From contig JAURVB010002106.1 of the NCBI GenBank assembly GCA_033002965.1, forward strand, positions 30,225-94,224: a DNA stretch of 64,000 bases, written 5' to 3'. Below, piece by piece: positions 12,600 to 26,119 of this stretch. Every line of letters begins with the position of its first letter. Position 1 is the stretch's first letter. Below the pieces are notes generated by a model. The model made no database searches. It saw nothing but the letters and a program-made list of their open reading frames with translations, and was not told the origin of the DNA. This DNA comes from Piper betle (Eukaryota > Streptophyta > Magnoliopsida > Piperales > Piperaceae). The translations under genes and the position numbers were made by a program.

Positions 12600-14379
12600 T
12601 GTAAAACCTAGCTTTGGGTTAGGGTTTTACAAGTGTGTAGGTTGTGCGGTTCGGGCTTGTCTCGAGTCGGTTCGTTCGAGTTTGAGCGAGACAAATTTTA
12701 AGAATATGAGTATTGGGCCCAAATGGCTATATGAGCATTTTATGGTGGCTGACTTTGCCTGACATGCAGATGATAGATACAGCAGAACAAGAGTTATCAA
12801 TGTATAGACGAGGTATACAAATGATTTTTTTATTAGTTAGCTAGGGGTTTTGGCCTACATCTAAGTCGTTGCAGTGTTTACTACTCATTTGGGATTTTTA
12901 AGGTATCTCATTTACATGCATCTTAGGGATTTCAAACAACTGGATTGCGCCTATGGGCCTAACTTGATTGAGTAGCAGATTTTTTTACCTGATTGAGTTA
13001 AGGGTTTCGAGGCCCATTTACCCATCTTACCTCGATTTTTGCTTAAAGAGTCACTTTTAGGACTTCAATCAGTTTTGACTTTGGACAGTCTTGATCCGAG
13101 CTTTCCATCCATATCTAAATTAGATATACCCATAGGTGGGCCTTCCAAGGCCATGTGTCGAACGTCCAAAATGTGCAACATGCATGATCTGAGCAGTCCA
13201 CCTAGCGTTATCTCTACCCATCGATTTTCAGTTGTTCTAGTCTCATTTTCGGAGTTATTCACCCATAGCGAGCCTACCACTTTGGCTAGCACTAGTTGAG
13301 TCCCCAACCCTCGTCCGACCACCTGATTGGTACGGTCATGCCACCTCACAGCTGGCTATCAGTCTATATTCACTGTCACCATTGGCACTGCCACAATCAC
13401 TACTGGCAACCGAGTTTTTATCTCTATTCATCACCGCCATCGCCACCTTTCCGGCCATTTTTTGATGCCAACGACTGCCCTCTGAGGAAGTTGACTACAC
13501 CGACAGCTTCCCCTCACCAAGATCATTCGTTTGAGAATGACATCGATTTTTGTCGTGGCTGCAATCATCGTTGGCGATTCGCACTTGCCCAGCAATGTTT
13601 TCGATCATTTTAGGCCTTTTTCTGGGCAGCCACCATCCGGACACCACCGACCATCAACTGAGATAGGTTCATCTCATTGAGGCCAACATTTGGTAACCAC
13701 CCACGAGCATCGCCGTGATTGCAATCGACGCCGTCGACATCGCCGCACCTTGTAGCAATACAGCTGCTTCCCGGCCGTTTTTCGGCCAACCAACGACCAA
13801 CCCTTACCGATTGCCACCACCATCACGTTCCTCATCCTCCCCTTCGTCGACCCCAGCCGGCAACAACCTCCACCGTGCCGCCGTCAGTGTTTTCCGGCGA
13901 CCGGCATCACTGCCCACCGCGCTACCTGTTTGCCTGAAGCATGTCCAGTTGCCTGCTTACGCATCCGCCTGGTTGTGCCCGAGTCTACCAGTCTGAGCAT
14001 GTGTCTATGTCCATCAATCCTGACCTGCTCAGCCAACCCAACACAGCAATTTATTTAACCCAGATCAAGTTGACTCAGCGCAACTTGATTTTGTTCAACT
14101 CAGTTGACCTGGTTCAGTTATTTTTGAATCGTTTTAGATTGTTCTTGTGACATTTTCGGTAATTTGAGAAACCCTATATTAGTTTATATACATATTCACA
14201 TGATTTAGCATGTTTGCATGTTATGATTATTTTTCTTTATTTATTGTTTTATTTTTTAATTATTATTCATTTTGTATTATTCGTGTATTTATTGATTATA
14301 ATGCATGTTTATATGATTACTTATTATTATTAATGATATATTTAGTTATTAATATTAGACATATTTATGTTTACTGAAT

Positions 14380-14382
<3 letters not shown>

Positions 14383-14419
<37 letters not shown>

Positions 14420-14420
14420 A
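14383..14420. repeat. (TG)n(TA)n microsatellite in family C LTR
   Basis: A TG run passes directly into a TA run inside the AT-rich part of the family C LTR. The partner LTR at 56,059-58,901 lacks the run. Confidence 0.9.
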
Positions 14421-15162
14421 TTATTTAATTATTTATCTACTTGTATGTTATTATTTATTTGTATTTAATTATGTATTCTTATATTGTATAACTATGATAT
14501 TATTATTGTTCATAATTAACAAGTATTAACTATTTATTTATTTATTCATTGAATTATTATTTATTTATTATTTGATTATTTATATGTTTATTAATACAAG
14601 TATATCTGATATTTACTCATGTTTACCTATGTATTCGCATAGTATAATTATACTATTATTTTATGATTAGAATACTATTTATGTTCATGTATTTATTATT
14701 TATCTAATTATCTATGAGTATATTTCCTTGTTTATTAATTAATTAATTATTATTATGTCTTGATTAGTGTGTCACATGTTTAGTTAAAGGTTTAGTAGCA
14801 TTTTTTTCTTCATTACGATGTATTGATGATATGAGTACACACCACGAGCATTCTCCATATAGAGGCATTAGTATTTTACTTAGTAGTGGGTTTTGATGTA
14901 TGTTATTTACTCGCCTTAGATGTGTTGATGTGCTTAGAGTTTAGACCACAGGTCCATAGAACTCTCCCTTTCCTTGATCTCAAGATTATTTGTGTTTTAG
15001 ACATACGACAACATCAACGGCATTTTATTAGATCCCTTTGATGTTAGGCCATTTAATCGTGTTTCTTACACATGTTTAACAAAACTACAAGGATAAAATC
15101 CCTGTTGGTTTTCTAACTAAATCTCTAGAAACATATGATACAAGCCTCTTCCCTAAACCTAT

Positions 15163-15171
15163 TATATAAAT
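15163..15171 (+). promoter_or_regulatory. Likely LTR TATA box, family C
   Basis: TATATAAAT occurs in the context AAACCTATTATATAAATATG. The same position in the second family C LTR reads CCTATTATATAAGTATG (about 58,206), and family A LTRs have GCCTATTATATAAATCCC, so the box is shared by LTRs that otherwise differ. Confidence 0.5.
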
Positions 15172-16922
15172 ATGCACATTTTTACGGATTTCACAAATAA
15201 GAGAGTGAGCGGTATGGAAATATGTATGGACCGCACTAGTACTCCTTCAAACCCAAAGGTAGCGTGGTGTATGAGGGTACTGTGTAGCACAACACATTTT
15301 TGGAATTTGTGGCACTAACTTAACTATTCCTTTTGCCACTAGAGTATCGTGGTGGGTGTAATATAAGGAATGTGAGGATGTAAGCGTTGTATGTATGAAT
15401 ATTAATATTAGCCATGCATGCGAGCCTACAATTGTTTAAGTATGTTTGTAACACCCCAAATCCGGTTAATGGACAAGAACCAAACCGGAATATCACTGGT
15501 CCCAGTTAGGTCGCTAGCCCAAACCCAACCCTGCAGATCTACTCTCGGTGTGTCGAGATGTAAGATGTTTATCGCTATGCATGGATGACATGCCAACCAA
15601 TTTACATACCAAATAATTGAGATAAAAATCGATAAAAATTCTTAAAATAAGACAGACTGAGTTTCCCCTAAAAGTGCAATTAAAGGCCTCCATGTTAAAC
15701 CAACGTGTATACGTATGTAAACAATTAATAAAATGTTCACACAATAAATTCATTCAACCGTATAATTCATTTCTGTATTGAGTCTTGACCCAACTACTGA
15801 GTTACCTTCATCTTACCTAACTGAACTAGTTCTTGACCCATCTATGCATTGTATTCACATTTCTCATTAATTATGGGCCTTACTTACTGATTGCACTTAT
15901 TCAATGTCAAAATATATTCATTAACATGTCATCGTTAGCAAACTTTCTACTACAACATAAATCATATCACACCACATCATCAAGTATTGCACTTCATTAT
16001 ATAATTTTCAAAATATTAAACCTGCTATCATTAGACATGTGTCCATGCAAGCGACATCAGTCCTCCTCCGTCAAGCCTGGCTCATCTTACTCATGATCAT
16101 CACCTACATATATTATAAAAGCACATTAGTAACGAGTGTTACTGGTCCAAAAATATAACTAATATCAAATTGGTTATGAGAGCAAACTCTCATATAAAAG
16201 AAAACATTCATATACTTCTTGTGAACTCTCTGAAGGGCACCTACTGAGGAGCCACTAGGCTGCAAACCTGGTAGCATCCTGAACTGGCAACTGTGCGACT
16301 GCATATGCCTCTCTCGGCTTTTTCTCGTTTCATTTTATTCTCCCTCGGGAATACTAGTATATCCTAAGCCCTCTCCTTACCTCCATATTTCTCCTGGCCT
16401 TAAGGACGAAGACCGAGTACTCTCAGATAGTCGCCTTTAGTACCCTTTGAACCACAAATCTGGACATGTGTTGTACTAAATAGTACACGTAAATCTTTAC
16501 ATTTCTCCGCTGTGAGGATTCGAAACAGGAGATGTCAAGATCCCTCTCGATTGGAGCAGACTGCCAACCAATCTAGAGCCTGCTTTGATTGGCAGGTGCA
16601 CCCACTCATGGTACGTACGAGTCGGTTTTCTATCTCTCGTCTCACAGAAAACTCGATAAATTATATATAGTCTTGGGAAGGGATTTATATAATAGGCCTG
16701 AAGGCAACTTATGGTGGATCTTGTTTTTAAAAACGTACTTGAGGGATCTCATCCTCGAAGGTTATTAATCTAAAAAATTAATCAATTAAATGACCCGGGT
16801 TAAGTGAATCCGATAAAATGCCACTTAACTAGTCCTACAAGTAATAAAACAATACACAATAGAATAGAGCGTAAAACAGGAAACAAGTCCTAAACAAAGT
16901 TGTTAAAAGCTCTAAGCTTGTC

Positions 16923-19856
16923 TGTAACACCCCAAATCCAGTTCACACTCGTGAACCAAACCGGCATGTTACATGCCCCGGTTAGGTCGGCTAACCCGAA
17001 CCTAACTCGTGCGGATCCAATCTCGGCGTCTTAAGATGAAGATCCAACTTGCTATATGTATGTATGAATGCATAAAACCCTAACAGGATACTACATGGAT
17101 GACATGCAACCAATTTTCACACCAACACAATTACAATCAAAATTAGTAAAAATTCTAAAACGAAAGCGGACAGAATTTCCCCTAAAAATGCAATTAGGGG
17201 CCACCCTGTCAAAATCATATATTCAAACATATATACGCATAGCAACACTAGCATTCACACAGACTTCTAATCTACTATATTCATCATTCTCTGAACTTTG
17301 GGTCCTAACCCATCACACTTTTGCTGCGCTACTCTGATCATTTCATTTCATGTCATTGTCATGCTTCAAATATTTAATCATAACATGTTTATAAAATAAC
17401 ATCATAAACAAAACATTAAACATTCAATCACCCAATGTGTGTGTGCAGAAGACCTTATTGCTCCTCCGTCCTGGCCGGCACATCCATCTCGTGCTTATCA
17501 CCTACATATATATAGGAAAAACGTCAGTAACAAGCGTTACTGGTCCGAAAAGAAAATAACTATAACAAACTGGCTATGAGAGCAAACTCTCATATGAAAG
17601 AAAACAACATATACTCCACGTGAACACTCTGAAGGGCACTACTGAGGAGCCACTGGGCTGCAGACCCGGTAGCATCCCGAACTTACTGATCTGCTGCTGG
17701 TACTGTGCCGCTCTCGACACTTCTTTTTCAGTACTTCTCGTGAAACTTTATCCTAAGCCCTCTCCTTACCTCCATATTTCTCCTGGCCTTGAGCACGAAG
17801 GCCGAGTACTCTCAGGCAGTCGCCTTTAGTACCCTTTGAACCACAAGTCCGGACATGCGCTGTACTAAACAGTACCCGTAAACCTCCACGTTCTCCGGGT
17901 GTGAGGAACTCAAACGCGGAGTTGTCAGGATCCCTCGGGAATGGAACAGTCCGCTGGCACTAATCCAGAGCCCGCTTTGACTGTCACGGCATCCTCTGCA
18001 TGGTACGTGCAGTCGATTTCTCCATCTCTCGTCTCACAAAAATGCGAAAACTATATATATATAGGCTTGGGTAGGGAGTTATATAATAGGCCCGAAGGCA
18101 ACTTTTGGTGGATCTTGTTTTCGAAATCAACCTCGAGGGATCTCATCCTCGAGGGGTTATTAATCCGGAAAATGTTCGGTTAAATGGCCCGAGTTAAGTG
18201 GGATCCGATAAAACGCCACTTAACCCGTCCTGCAGACAATAAATCAAACATACAATAGAAAAGATCATAAAATCAGAGAGAAGTCCTAACGGACCTGGTA
18301 GAAGCTCCAAGCGTGTCATCGCGCCTAGGCGGCGAGCTCCTACTCCGTACCTACACATCAAAACTAAATACTAACGCCCGCTAACTAAATGATGCATCAA
18401 ACTCAATGAACACATCACAATCAAACAATCACCATAACAATCAATAATTATAAATGAAAATAATTCTAACTCATCCTATTCATACCAATTTTATTGTATT
18501 TTCCTAAGTTACATCGTACTCGATTAGCATGCTCAACTCGATCTACCTCATTAGATCACTTACTATTCATTCTCAATTAATCGCATCATGCAATCATCAC
18601 TTCATTCATACTCATGACATTTATCATGACAATTATTCAATTCTAGCATGTTATACTAACAATCATAATCAATTTTAAATAACTCAATCGGAGGTAATTA
18701 TACCTCACGTTGTCGGCAATCGGCGACGGCTAGGGTTCCGTCGCGTGTCTCGGAGCTCAAATTCGGCGCTCATCGGCGTCCGAAGCTCGATCGGGCTCGA
18801 CTGGGTGAGCCCCGCGGAAGATCCGGTGAATTCCGGCGAATTCCAGAAATTCCGGTTTTCCGGCGGTTTCTGGCGGTTTTCCGGCAGCTTCCGGCGGTTT
18901 TCCGGCGACAGTCGCCGGCGGCGTCTACTGGCCGGAAAGTGGTCGTGTTGGGTACCCTTGGAACCGGCTCGGCGAGCCCGACTCATCTACGAGGTCGATG
19001 GCCAACGGAGGTGGCGGCTCACCGGAAAATGGCAAAACAGAGCCGGCGGCGATGGGTGGCTAGATCCGGCCGGCCAGGGCGGCGATGGCCTCCGCTCCGG
19101 TCGGGGAAGGTCGCTGGAGGGTCGAGGGTGCTGAGGCGACCACCTGATCGTGGTGGCGACGGTCGCCGGCGGCGTGAATCGGCGACGCAAGTGCTGCGTC
19201 ACACGCGGTGATTCCTCGCGTCGCGGCGGCCAGCTGCGTGGCCGGGCCTGGTCGGGGCGGCAGGGCGACGCCGTGGCTGGGCTGGGCGGCGATGGCGGCA
19301 TCGGCGGCTGGCGGCGGTGGCGCGCGAACAGGGGCGGCGCAGCGGTTAGGGTTTGGCGTGAGGGAGAAAAGGTCGGGGTGAAAACTTAGTTGGGTGGCAA
19401 ACTCGTAAATAATACTTGACTCGTCTCCGGCTCGAGTCAAGTATCATAACTAACTCGAAGTAAATCCTAAAAAATCCATAAAAATTGGGAAAAATCCCAT
19501 AAAATCAAACAAACACTAAAACATCATAATGATATGCTCTAAGACTATCAACCCACCCAAACTGCCCGTAATGCGTCCTAACGCGATAAACGGCCTAACA
19601 CTAATTCTACGATCCACTATATATATAATAATAATAAAAAATAAACTGCATGCCTTCATATACTCTGATAACTCATTCTTTTCTGCTGTGTTCATGACGT
19701 CATCATCGTATACTTGGGTACGCATGACCCTCATAGCTCATACACGCGACTGGCGTCGGCTCAGTGCACGTGTTCTGAAACTGACTCGACTCAAAAATAA
19801 CGGTCGAACCGACCGGTTCTGAATATAAAACCCTGACTCGAATCGTGGGTTTTACA
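16923..19856 (-). mobile_element. 3' LTR of complete family A element
   Basis: The LTR is 2,934 bp, from TGTAACACCCCAAATCC to CGTGGGTTTTACA on the plus strand. Comparing about the first 340 bp with the 5' LTR I counted roughly ten differences, about 97% identity, so the insertion is fairly young compared with its hosts. Landmarks: palindrome at about 17,523-17,545, TATA-type box near 18,080, GC-rich segment 18,700-19,380 with GGCGGTTTCCGGC-type short repeats, and the dyad GACTCG-N9-CGAGTC at 19,418-19,438. Open frames in the GC-rich segment (for example 18,745-19,134 plus, 18,705-18,986 minus) have no recognisable domain. Confidence 0.9.
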
Positions 19857-19872
19857 ATCTTCCCTCCTTATA
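19857..19872 (-). promoter_or_regulatory. Polypurine tract of complete family A element
   Basis: The minus strand reads TATAAGGAGGGAAGAT directly before the 3' LTR start TGTAAAACCC. Its sequence and position match the tracts of the other elements here (8,288-8,303 and, on the plus strand, 12,585-12,599). Confidence 0.8.
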
Positions 19873-22096
19873 AAAATTTCGTCCTCGAAATTTTAACTCA
19901 AAGGAGGTTCTACTGAAACTAATACCTGGAAGCTGGATACACATCAGTTGTATCCTCTACACTCTTCGATAGCCATGTACATCCTCACTGTAGTTGCGCT
20001 GTCATGGCGGGTTCTGCTTGTGATGCTGTCAATATCCACATTTTGTTTCTAAGTCATCTGTGCATGTTCTGACATGACCCTCATCCTTCTCTTCTGTTCT
20101 GATCCCTACTGCTAACTCGGCGGAAAAACCTAGATCACCCCTAAGGGCCTACTGGGTTGGTCAAGCAAATACTCTAGAGTATCGCAAGGTTCTAATCTGA
20201 GCTATGTCTGGGAAAACTACGGCGAGGGTAAGACCTACCTGCTAACATCTACCCATGTCCCTCTAATCCTCATCTATGTGGAAAGTCACCTACATGTACT
20301 CCCAGGAAACTCAATCCTAAGTCCTACAACCATCCTCAAGGTGTGCTATAAGTCTCCTATTAGGTACGAGTGTATAGGCTAATGAGCTGCACGGCTCACT
20401 GTCGCCAGTCTAGATCCAACTCTCAGGTGTCCCTGTATAAGGAACTGGACCGCTCACTGGGTCCTAGTTGACTCGGTCCTCAGTCAAATATCTCACTCTG
20501 TTCTATAAGAGAACAAGGATAGCTGCTATGACTCTACTGCATACTATGGCTCAGGTGACTATCTACACAGCCACTAACTACTACTGAAGGGAGGCGAGAA
20601 CACCTGTACATACACAGCGTGTCTCAAGGAGTATGATGACATACTCTACATGGGGCTGGAGAATCCGCATCTGGTCTGTGACGTACTCTGGTCAATGTAT
20701 ACTCATCTCAATAATCTGGACAACTGATAGTAGAACTGAAATATCTAGAGGGGTGAGTGGAAAGTTGTCTGTCATCTTTGGGTTATAGGAAGGGAGGCTG
20801 AATCTCATGGAAATCTAGTCACACTGCTCAAGAACTCTCAATAGGGGACATCTCATCCTCACATGTGGTATCTGATGCAAGGTAAACAGGGAATCCATTA
20901 GGCCAAGAAAAACTTGCTACATAGGTATGTCACTCTGATCTATGGTAAGGTTAGGGTGTCATGCAAATGGCAGGGGAAATAAAATCCCTATGTAGCGTAC
21001 TAGGTGGCTAAAATCTCGGTAGGTCTATGGACTTGTCTCTAAGATCACCATGATTTACTATGCCACAGGTGATCAGTCTGTGGAACAGTCAATCAATGAC
21101 AAATCTCAGAAACGGCTCCTAAGTGGCTCTAGTTCAATCAGCTAACAGTAGGCACGTGTTTCTTGATACCGTACTAGTCACGCACTTCTAAACGGGCGGG
21201 GTTCAAACGACCCAAAGAACCACTGTCTCCCCTCAAGTCTACGGGGACTCATAATGAGGTTCGACACATGTCTCATCCGCTCTTCAGTGGTGTGTGACCT
21301 GCCGTCCCGTACCGATTTGTAGTACTAATCTTGACTCACATGACTACTACCGCTGTGGTAGACTCTCAAGCAAGGCTATCAACCAAGATGAGCATACACT
21401 GGTATCACTCGTCTGGTCTGCACGGTCTGTTCTGTCTGAAGTCCCTATTTACATTGTTCTCAAGCTGGGGTGAGGTCCATCATCGTAAGATCGGTCTGCC
21501 CATACCGACCTGCACTGTAAACCCTAATCAGTACCATGAAGGTGCTTCTATACTCAGGGTAGGGCTCAACCCTATGTCTCAAGGTAAGGACCTAATCGTG
21601 CTGGCAAAACACAAGGGAATCACTATCTCTCTGGAAAACACTCTCGCTGAACCCTCTATCTATGCCCCATACTAAGTCAAACTCCTATCGCTGGCTGGCC
21701 AATCGCTAAATGGGTTAAACTACGCGTGTGATCATCTACTAACCATCTTGTTTGTGTATGCCAATTGTGGCCCATGGATGCCACATCATACAGTCTATAC
21801 AATCTAATCATTGTGACCGCCCATCTGGAGGTCATACTGTCATGTTCCATGAATCTGTCCATACGCATCTCTATGAGACTGTAACTAACAATGTCTGATG
21901 GGGACATCTTGCAATATTCATCTGACCTAAGGGTGTTAGGTCAAGACAATGATTGCAAGAGAGCTGTGAAGTCGGATCCTATGCCATCTTATCGGAATAA
22001 CCTCCGTTTTCCTTAACTCTTTTCTATTCTGCTGACTTCACTGTAACTATTCCTTGTTCCTCAAACTCTAGTCCTACTAAACCTTAACTAATCTAC

Positions 22097-22314
22097 TCGG
22101 TCGGTGGATGAGCAATACACGGACGGCGGTAGTGCGTCTGCGGTCAGTGGTAGTGAATCTCGGACGGCGGTTGTGCGCCTCGGGCGGTGGTTGTGCAACT
22201 CGGTCGGCGGTTGTGCAACTCGGTCGGTGGTTGTGCACTCGGTCGGTGGTTGTGCACTCGGTCGGTGGTTGTGCACTCGGTCGGTGGTTGTGCACTCGGT
22301 CGGCGGTTGTGCAC
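22097..22314 (-). repeat. 19-20-bp minisatellite in element internal region
   Basis: Units such as GGTCGGTGGTTGTGCACTC repeat about eleven times; the right half is nearly perfect and the left half decays. The homologous place in the family C element (about 59,770-59,830, opposite orientation) has only about three diverged units (GCACAACCACYR), so the array expanded in this element. Confidence 0.85.
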
Positions 22315-23203
22315 TACCTAGATGCAAAAATATCTAATCCTACTCATATGCATCGTAAATCTACTACTATCTCTGCCATATCTTGGCTGCTATTAACTCG
22401 GTTCAGGTTGTCCAATCATGCGTGTCTGATCCAGAGGGGTTTGGATCATGATGCTGACACATATGATGGTCAACCTATGCTAAACCCCACTCTGATCTCC
22501 TAAAATTTAGAGTGGCTGCTTCTATCAGTGCTGACTAGCCCTCAAACGGCAATCACTGATCTGGTGCCTTATCTTTGGTAGAATCTCGTCAAATGTCTGA
22601 TCTCGTAGGCACTGGTGGTCCTGGTCTTTTCCTTGTTATGTCCAAGCCTACGTCTCACTACTCATCCTCATTCACTACTATTTTCTAGAAGTGGTCCCTC
22701 TCAAGTTATCTACCCACTTCAAGCTCCTTCCCATTATGCACACCACGTTCCCTGGAAGTAGGACTAATGTGGTGACATACAAAGGACGGACACCTGGTCA
22801 ACATCCAATTCATCCAAATCTCTTATGCGATGGACAGAATTAGTGGGTCTCTAAGCCCATCATGACAAGCCTGTCAAATTCCTGCTGACATCTACTGACA
22901 TCCGAATCTGGTATAAGATGAGAACCTTATACCCTTTCTACCTCTACCAGCATTACAACATGCCCTGCTCACATCTAACTTACCAGCAATCTGATATCAT
23001 CCCATAGAAATGACCTGTCAACTCAACTAAGGTCAGTTCCACATAATTCTGATCAAGTCTTGAATACACTGCTATCCAAACAACTTATGAAGAAAATCTG
23101 CATGTAAAGAAAATATACGAAAACATACCTGCCAGCTGGACTCGGAGCAGTCTTTGCACACACATCACCTATAAAAGTATCATACATCTTAATCGGCCGA
23201 GAG

Positions 23204-23219
23204 TGGCTCTGATACCAAT
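23204..23219 (-). promoter_or_regulatory. Primer-binding site (initiator tRNA-Met type)
   Basis: On the minus strand the bases read ATTGGTATCAGAGCCA just after the 5' LTR end TGTTACAG. TGGTATCAGAGC is the standard complement to the 3' end of plant initiator tRNA-Met, used to start minus-strand synthesis in many plant LTR elements. Confidence 0.85.
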
Positions 23220-23221
23220 TC

Positions 23222-26119
23222 TGTAACACCCCAAATCCGGTTCACACTCGTGAACCAAACCGGCATGTTACAGGCCCCAGTTAGGTCGGCTAACCCGAAC
23301 CTAACTCGTGCGGATCCAATCTCGGCATCTTAAGATGAAGATCCAACTTGCTATATGTATGTATGAATGCATAAAACCCTAACAGGATACTACATGGATG
23401 ACATGCAACCAATTTTCACACCAACACAATTACAATCAAAATTAGTAAAAATTCTAAAACGAAAGGGACAGAATTTCCCCTAAAAATGCAATTAGGGGCC
23501 ACCCTGTCAAAATCATATATTCAAACATATATACACATAGCAACAATACCATTCACACAGACTTCTAATCTACTATATTCATCATTCTCTAAACTTTGGG
23601 TCCTAACCCATCACACTTTTGCTACGCTACTCTGATCATTTCATTTCATGTCATTGTCATGCCTCAAATATTTAATCATAGACATGTTTATAAAATAACA
23701 TCATAAATAAAACATTAAACATTCAATCACCCAATGTGTGTGTGCAGAAGACCTTATTGCTCCTCCGTCCTGGACGGCACATCCATCTCGTGCTTATCAC
23801 CTACATATATATAGGAAAAACGTCAGTAACAAGCGTTACTGGTCCGAAAAGAAAATAACTATAACAAACTGGCTATGAGAGCAAACTCTCATATGAAAGA
23901 AAACAACATATACTCCACGTGAACACTCTGAAGGGCACTACTGAGGAGCCACTGGGCTGCAGACCCGGTAGCATCCCAAACTTACTGATCTGCTGCTAGT
24001 ACTGTGCCACTCTCGACACTTCTTTTTCAGTACTTCTCGTGAAACTTTATCCTAAGCCCTCTCCTTACCTCCATATTTCTCCTGGCCTTGAGCACGAAGG
24101 CCGAGTACTCTCAGGCAGTCGCCTTTAGTACCCTTTGAACCACAAGTCTGGACATGCACTGTACTAAACAGTACCCATAAACCTCCACGTTCTCCGGGTG
24201 TGAGGAACTCAAACGCGGAGTTGTCAGGATCCCTCGGGAATGGAACAGTCCGCTGGCACTAATCCAGAGCCCGCTTTGACTGTCACGGCATCCTCTGCAT
24301 GGTACGTGCAGTCAATTTCTCCATCTCTCGTCTCACGAAAACGCGAAAACTATATATATATATAGGCTTGGGTAGGGAGTTATATAATAGGCCCGAAGGC
24401 AACTTTTGGTGGATCTTGTTTTCGAAATCAACCTTGAGGGATCTCATCCTCGAGGGGTTATTAATCCGGAAAATGTTCGGTTAAATGGCCCGAGTTAAGT
24501 GGGATCCGATAAAACGCCACTTAACCCATCCTGTAGACAATAAATCAAACATACAATAGAAAAGATTATAAAAATCAGAGAGAAGTCCTAACGGACCTGG
24601 TAGAAGCTCCAAGCGTGTCATCGCGCCTAGGCGGCGAGCTCCTACTCCGTACCTACACATCAAAACTAAATACTAACGCCCGCTAACTGAATGATGCATC
24701 AAACTCAATAAACATCAATCACAATCAATAATCATAAATATGAAAATAATTCTAACTCATCCTATTCCTACCAATTTTATTGTATTTTTCCTAAGTTACA
24801 TCTACTCGATTAGCATGCTCAACTCGATCTACCTCATTGGATCACTCACTATTCATTCTCAATTAATTGCATCATGCAATCATCACTACACTCATACTCA
24901 TACATTTATCATGACAATTATTCAATTCTAGCATGTTATACTAACAATCATAATCAATTTTAATTAACTCAATCGGAGGTAATTATACCTCACGTAGTCG
25001 GCAATCGGCGACAGCTAGGGTTTCGTCGCGTGTCTCAGAGCTCAAATTCGGCGCTCCTCGGCGTCCGAAGCTCGAACGGGCTCGACTGGGTGAGCCCCGC
25101 GGAAGATCCGATGAATTCTGGTGAATTCCAGAAATTTCGATTTTCCGACGGTTTTCGGCGGTTTTTCGGCAGCTTCTGCAGTTTTCCGGCGACAGTCGCC
25201 AGCGGTGGCTACTGGCCGGAAAGTGGTCGTGTTGGGTACCCTTGGAACCAGCTCGGCGAGCCTGACTCATCTACGAGGTCGATGAGGTCGATAGAGGTGG
25301 CGGCTCACCGGAAAATGGCAAAACAGAGCCGGCGGCGATGGGTGGCTAGATCCGACTGGCCAGTGCGGCGATGGCCTCTGCTCCAGTCAGCAGTAGGTAG
25401 CTGGAGGGTCAAGGACGTTGAGCCGACCACCTGATCGTGGTGGCGACAGTCGGCGGCAGCGCGATCGGCGATGTAAGTGCTGCATCACCGCGGTGATTCC
25501 TCGCGTCGCGGCGGCCAGCTCGTGGCCGGGCATGGTCGGGGCGGCAGGGCGACGCCGTGGCCGGGCTGGGCAGCGGTGGCGCGTGAACAGGGACGGCACG
25601 GTGGTTAGGGTTTGGGCGTGGGGGAGAAAAGGTCGTGGTGAAAACTTAGTTAGGTGGCAAACTCGTAAATAATACTTGACTCGTCTCCGGCTCGAGTCAA
25701 GTATCATAACTAACTCGAAGTAAATCTTAAAAAAATCCATCAAAATCAGGAAAAATCCCATAAACTCAAACAAACACTAAAACATCATAATGATATGCTC
25801 TAAGAACTATCAACCCACCCAAACTACCCGTAATGCATCTTATCGCGATAAACAACCTAACACTAATTCTACGATCTACTATATATATAATAATAATAAG
25901 AAAATAAACTGCATGCCTTTATATACTCTGATAACTCATTCTTTTCTGTTGTGTTCATGACGTCATCATCGTATACTTGGGTACGCATGACCCTCATAGC
26001 TCATACATGCGACTGGCGTCGGCTCAGTGCACGTGTTCTGAAACTGACTCGACTCAAAAATAACGGTCAAACCGACCGATTCTGTATATAAAATCCTGAC
26101 TCAAATCGTGGGTTTTACA
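23222..26119 (-). mobile_element. 5' LTR of complete family A element
   Basis: The LTR is 2,898 bp and very similar to its partner at 16,923-19,856. Small differences include single-base changes, a CGG/GG indel near 23,461 and shortened GC-rich parts near 25,580. The dyad GACTCG-N9-CGAGTC is at about 25,679-25,699. The TSD TTGTC follows directly at 26,120. Confidence 0.9.

Larger units (their letters stand above)
19857..23221 (-). mobile_element. Non-coding internal region of family A element
   Basis: About 3.4 kb with no usable long frame. It is homologous, in reverse, to the internal DNA of the plus-strand family C elements (compare 21,030-21,330 with the complement of 54,420-54,720), although the LTRs of the two families differ. 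Near its middle it carries a minisatellite (22,097-22,314). The region could be a relic of gag-pol decayed beyond recognition or a replacement sequence; I cannot tell which. Confidence 0.8.
16923..26119 (-). mobile_element. Complete non-autonomous family A LTR element
   Basis: This is the one intact element in the window, 9.2 kb. Two LTRs (16,923-19,856 and 23,222-26,119) bound a 3,365-bp internal region. Perfect TSDs TTGTC lie at 16,918-16,922 and 26,120-26,124, and joining the flanks restores the family B LTR (GTCCTAAAC...GTCTTCACACCTAGG). A primer-binding site complementary to initiator tRNA-Met is at 23,204-23,219 and a polypurine tract at 19,857-19,872, so it reads on the minus strand. 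No open frame above about 130 codons exists inside and no gag, protease, RT, RNase H or integrase motif is visible; it is therefore a LARD-like element that needs proteins from elsewhere. Confidence 0.9.

Noticed and set aside
18705..19440. Frames of 90-130 codons in the family A LTR (and copies at 24,983-25,773 and 48,659-49,392)
   Set aside because: The frames are not kept between LTR copies (indels shift them), have no known domain and lie within a non-coding LTR.
22097..22314. CRISPR array
   Set aside because: The units are contiguous 19-20-bp repeats with no unique spacers, in a plant retroelement.
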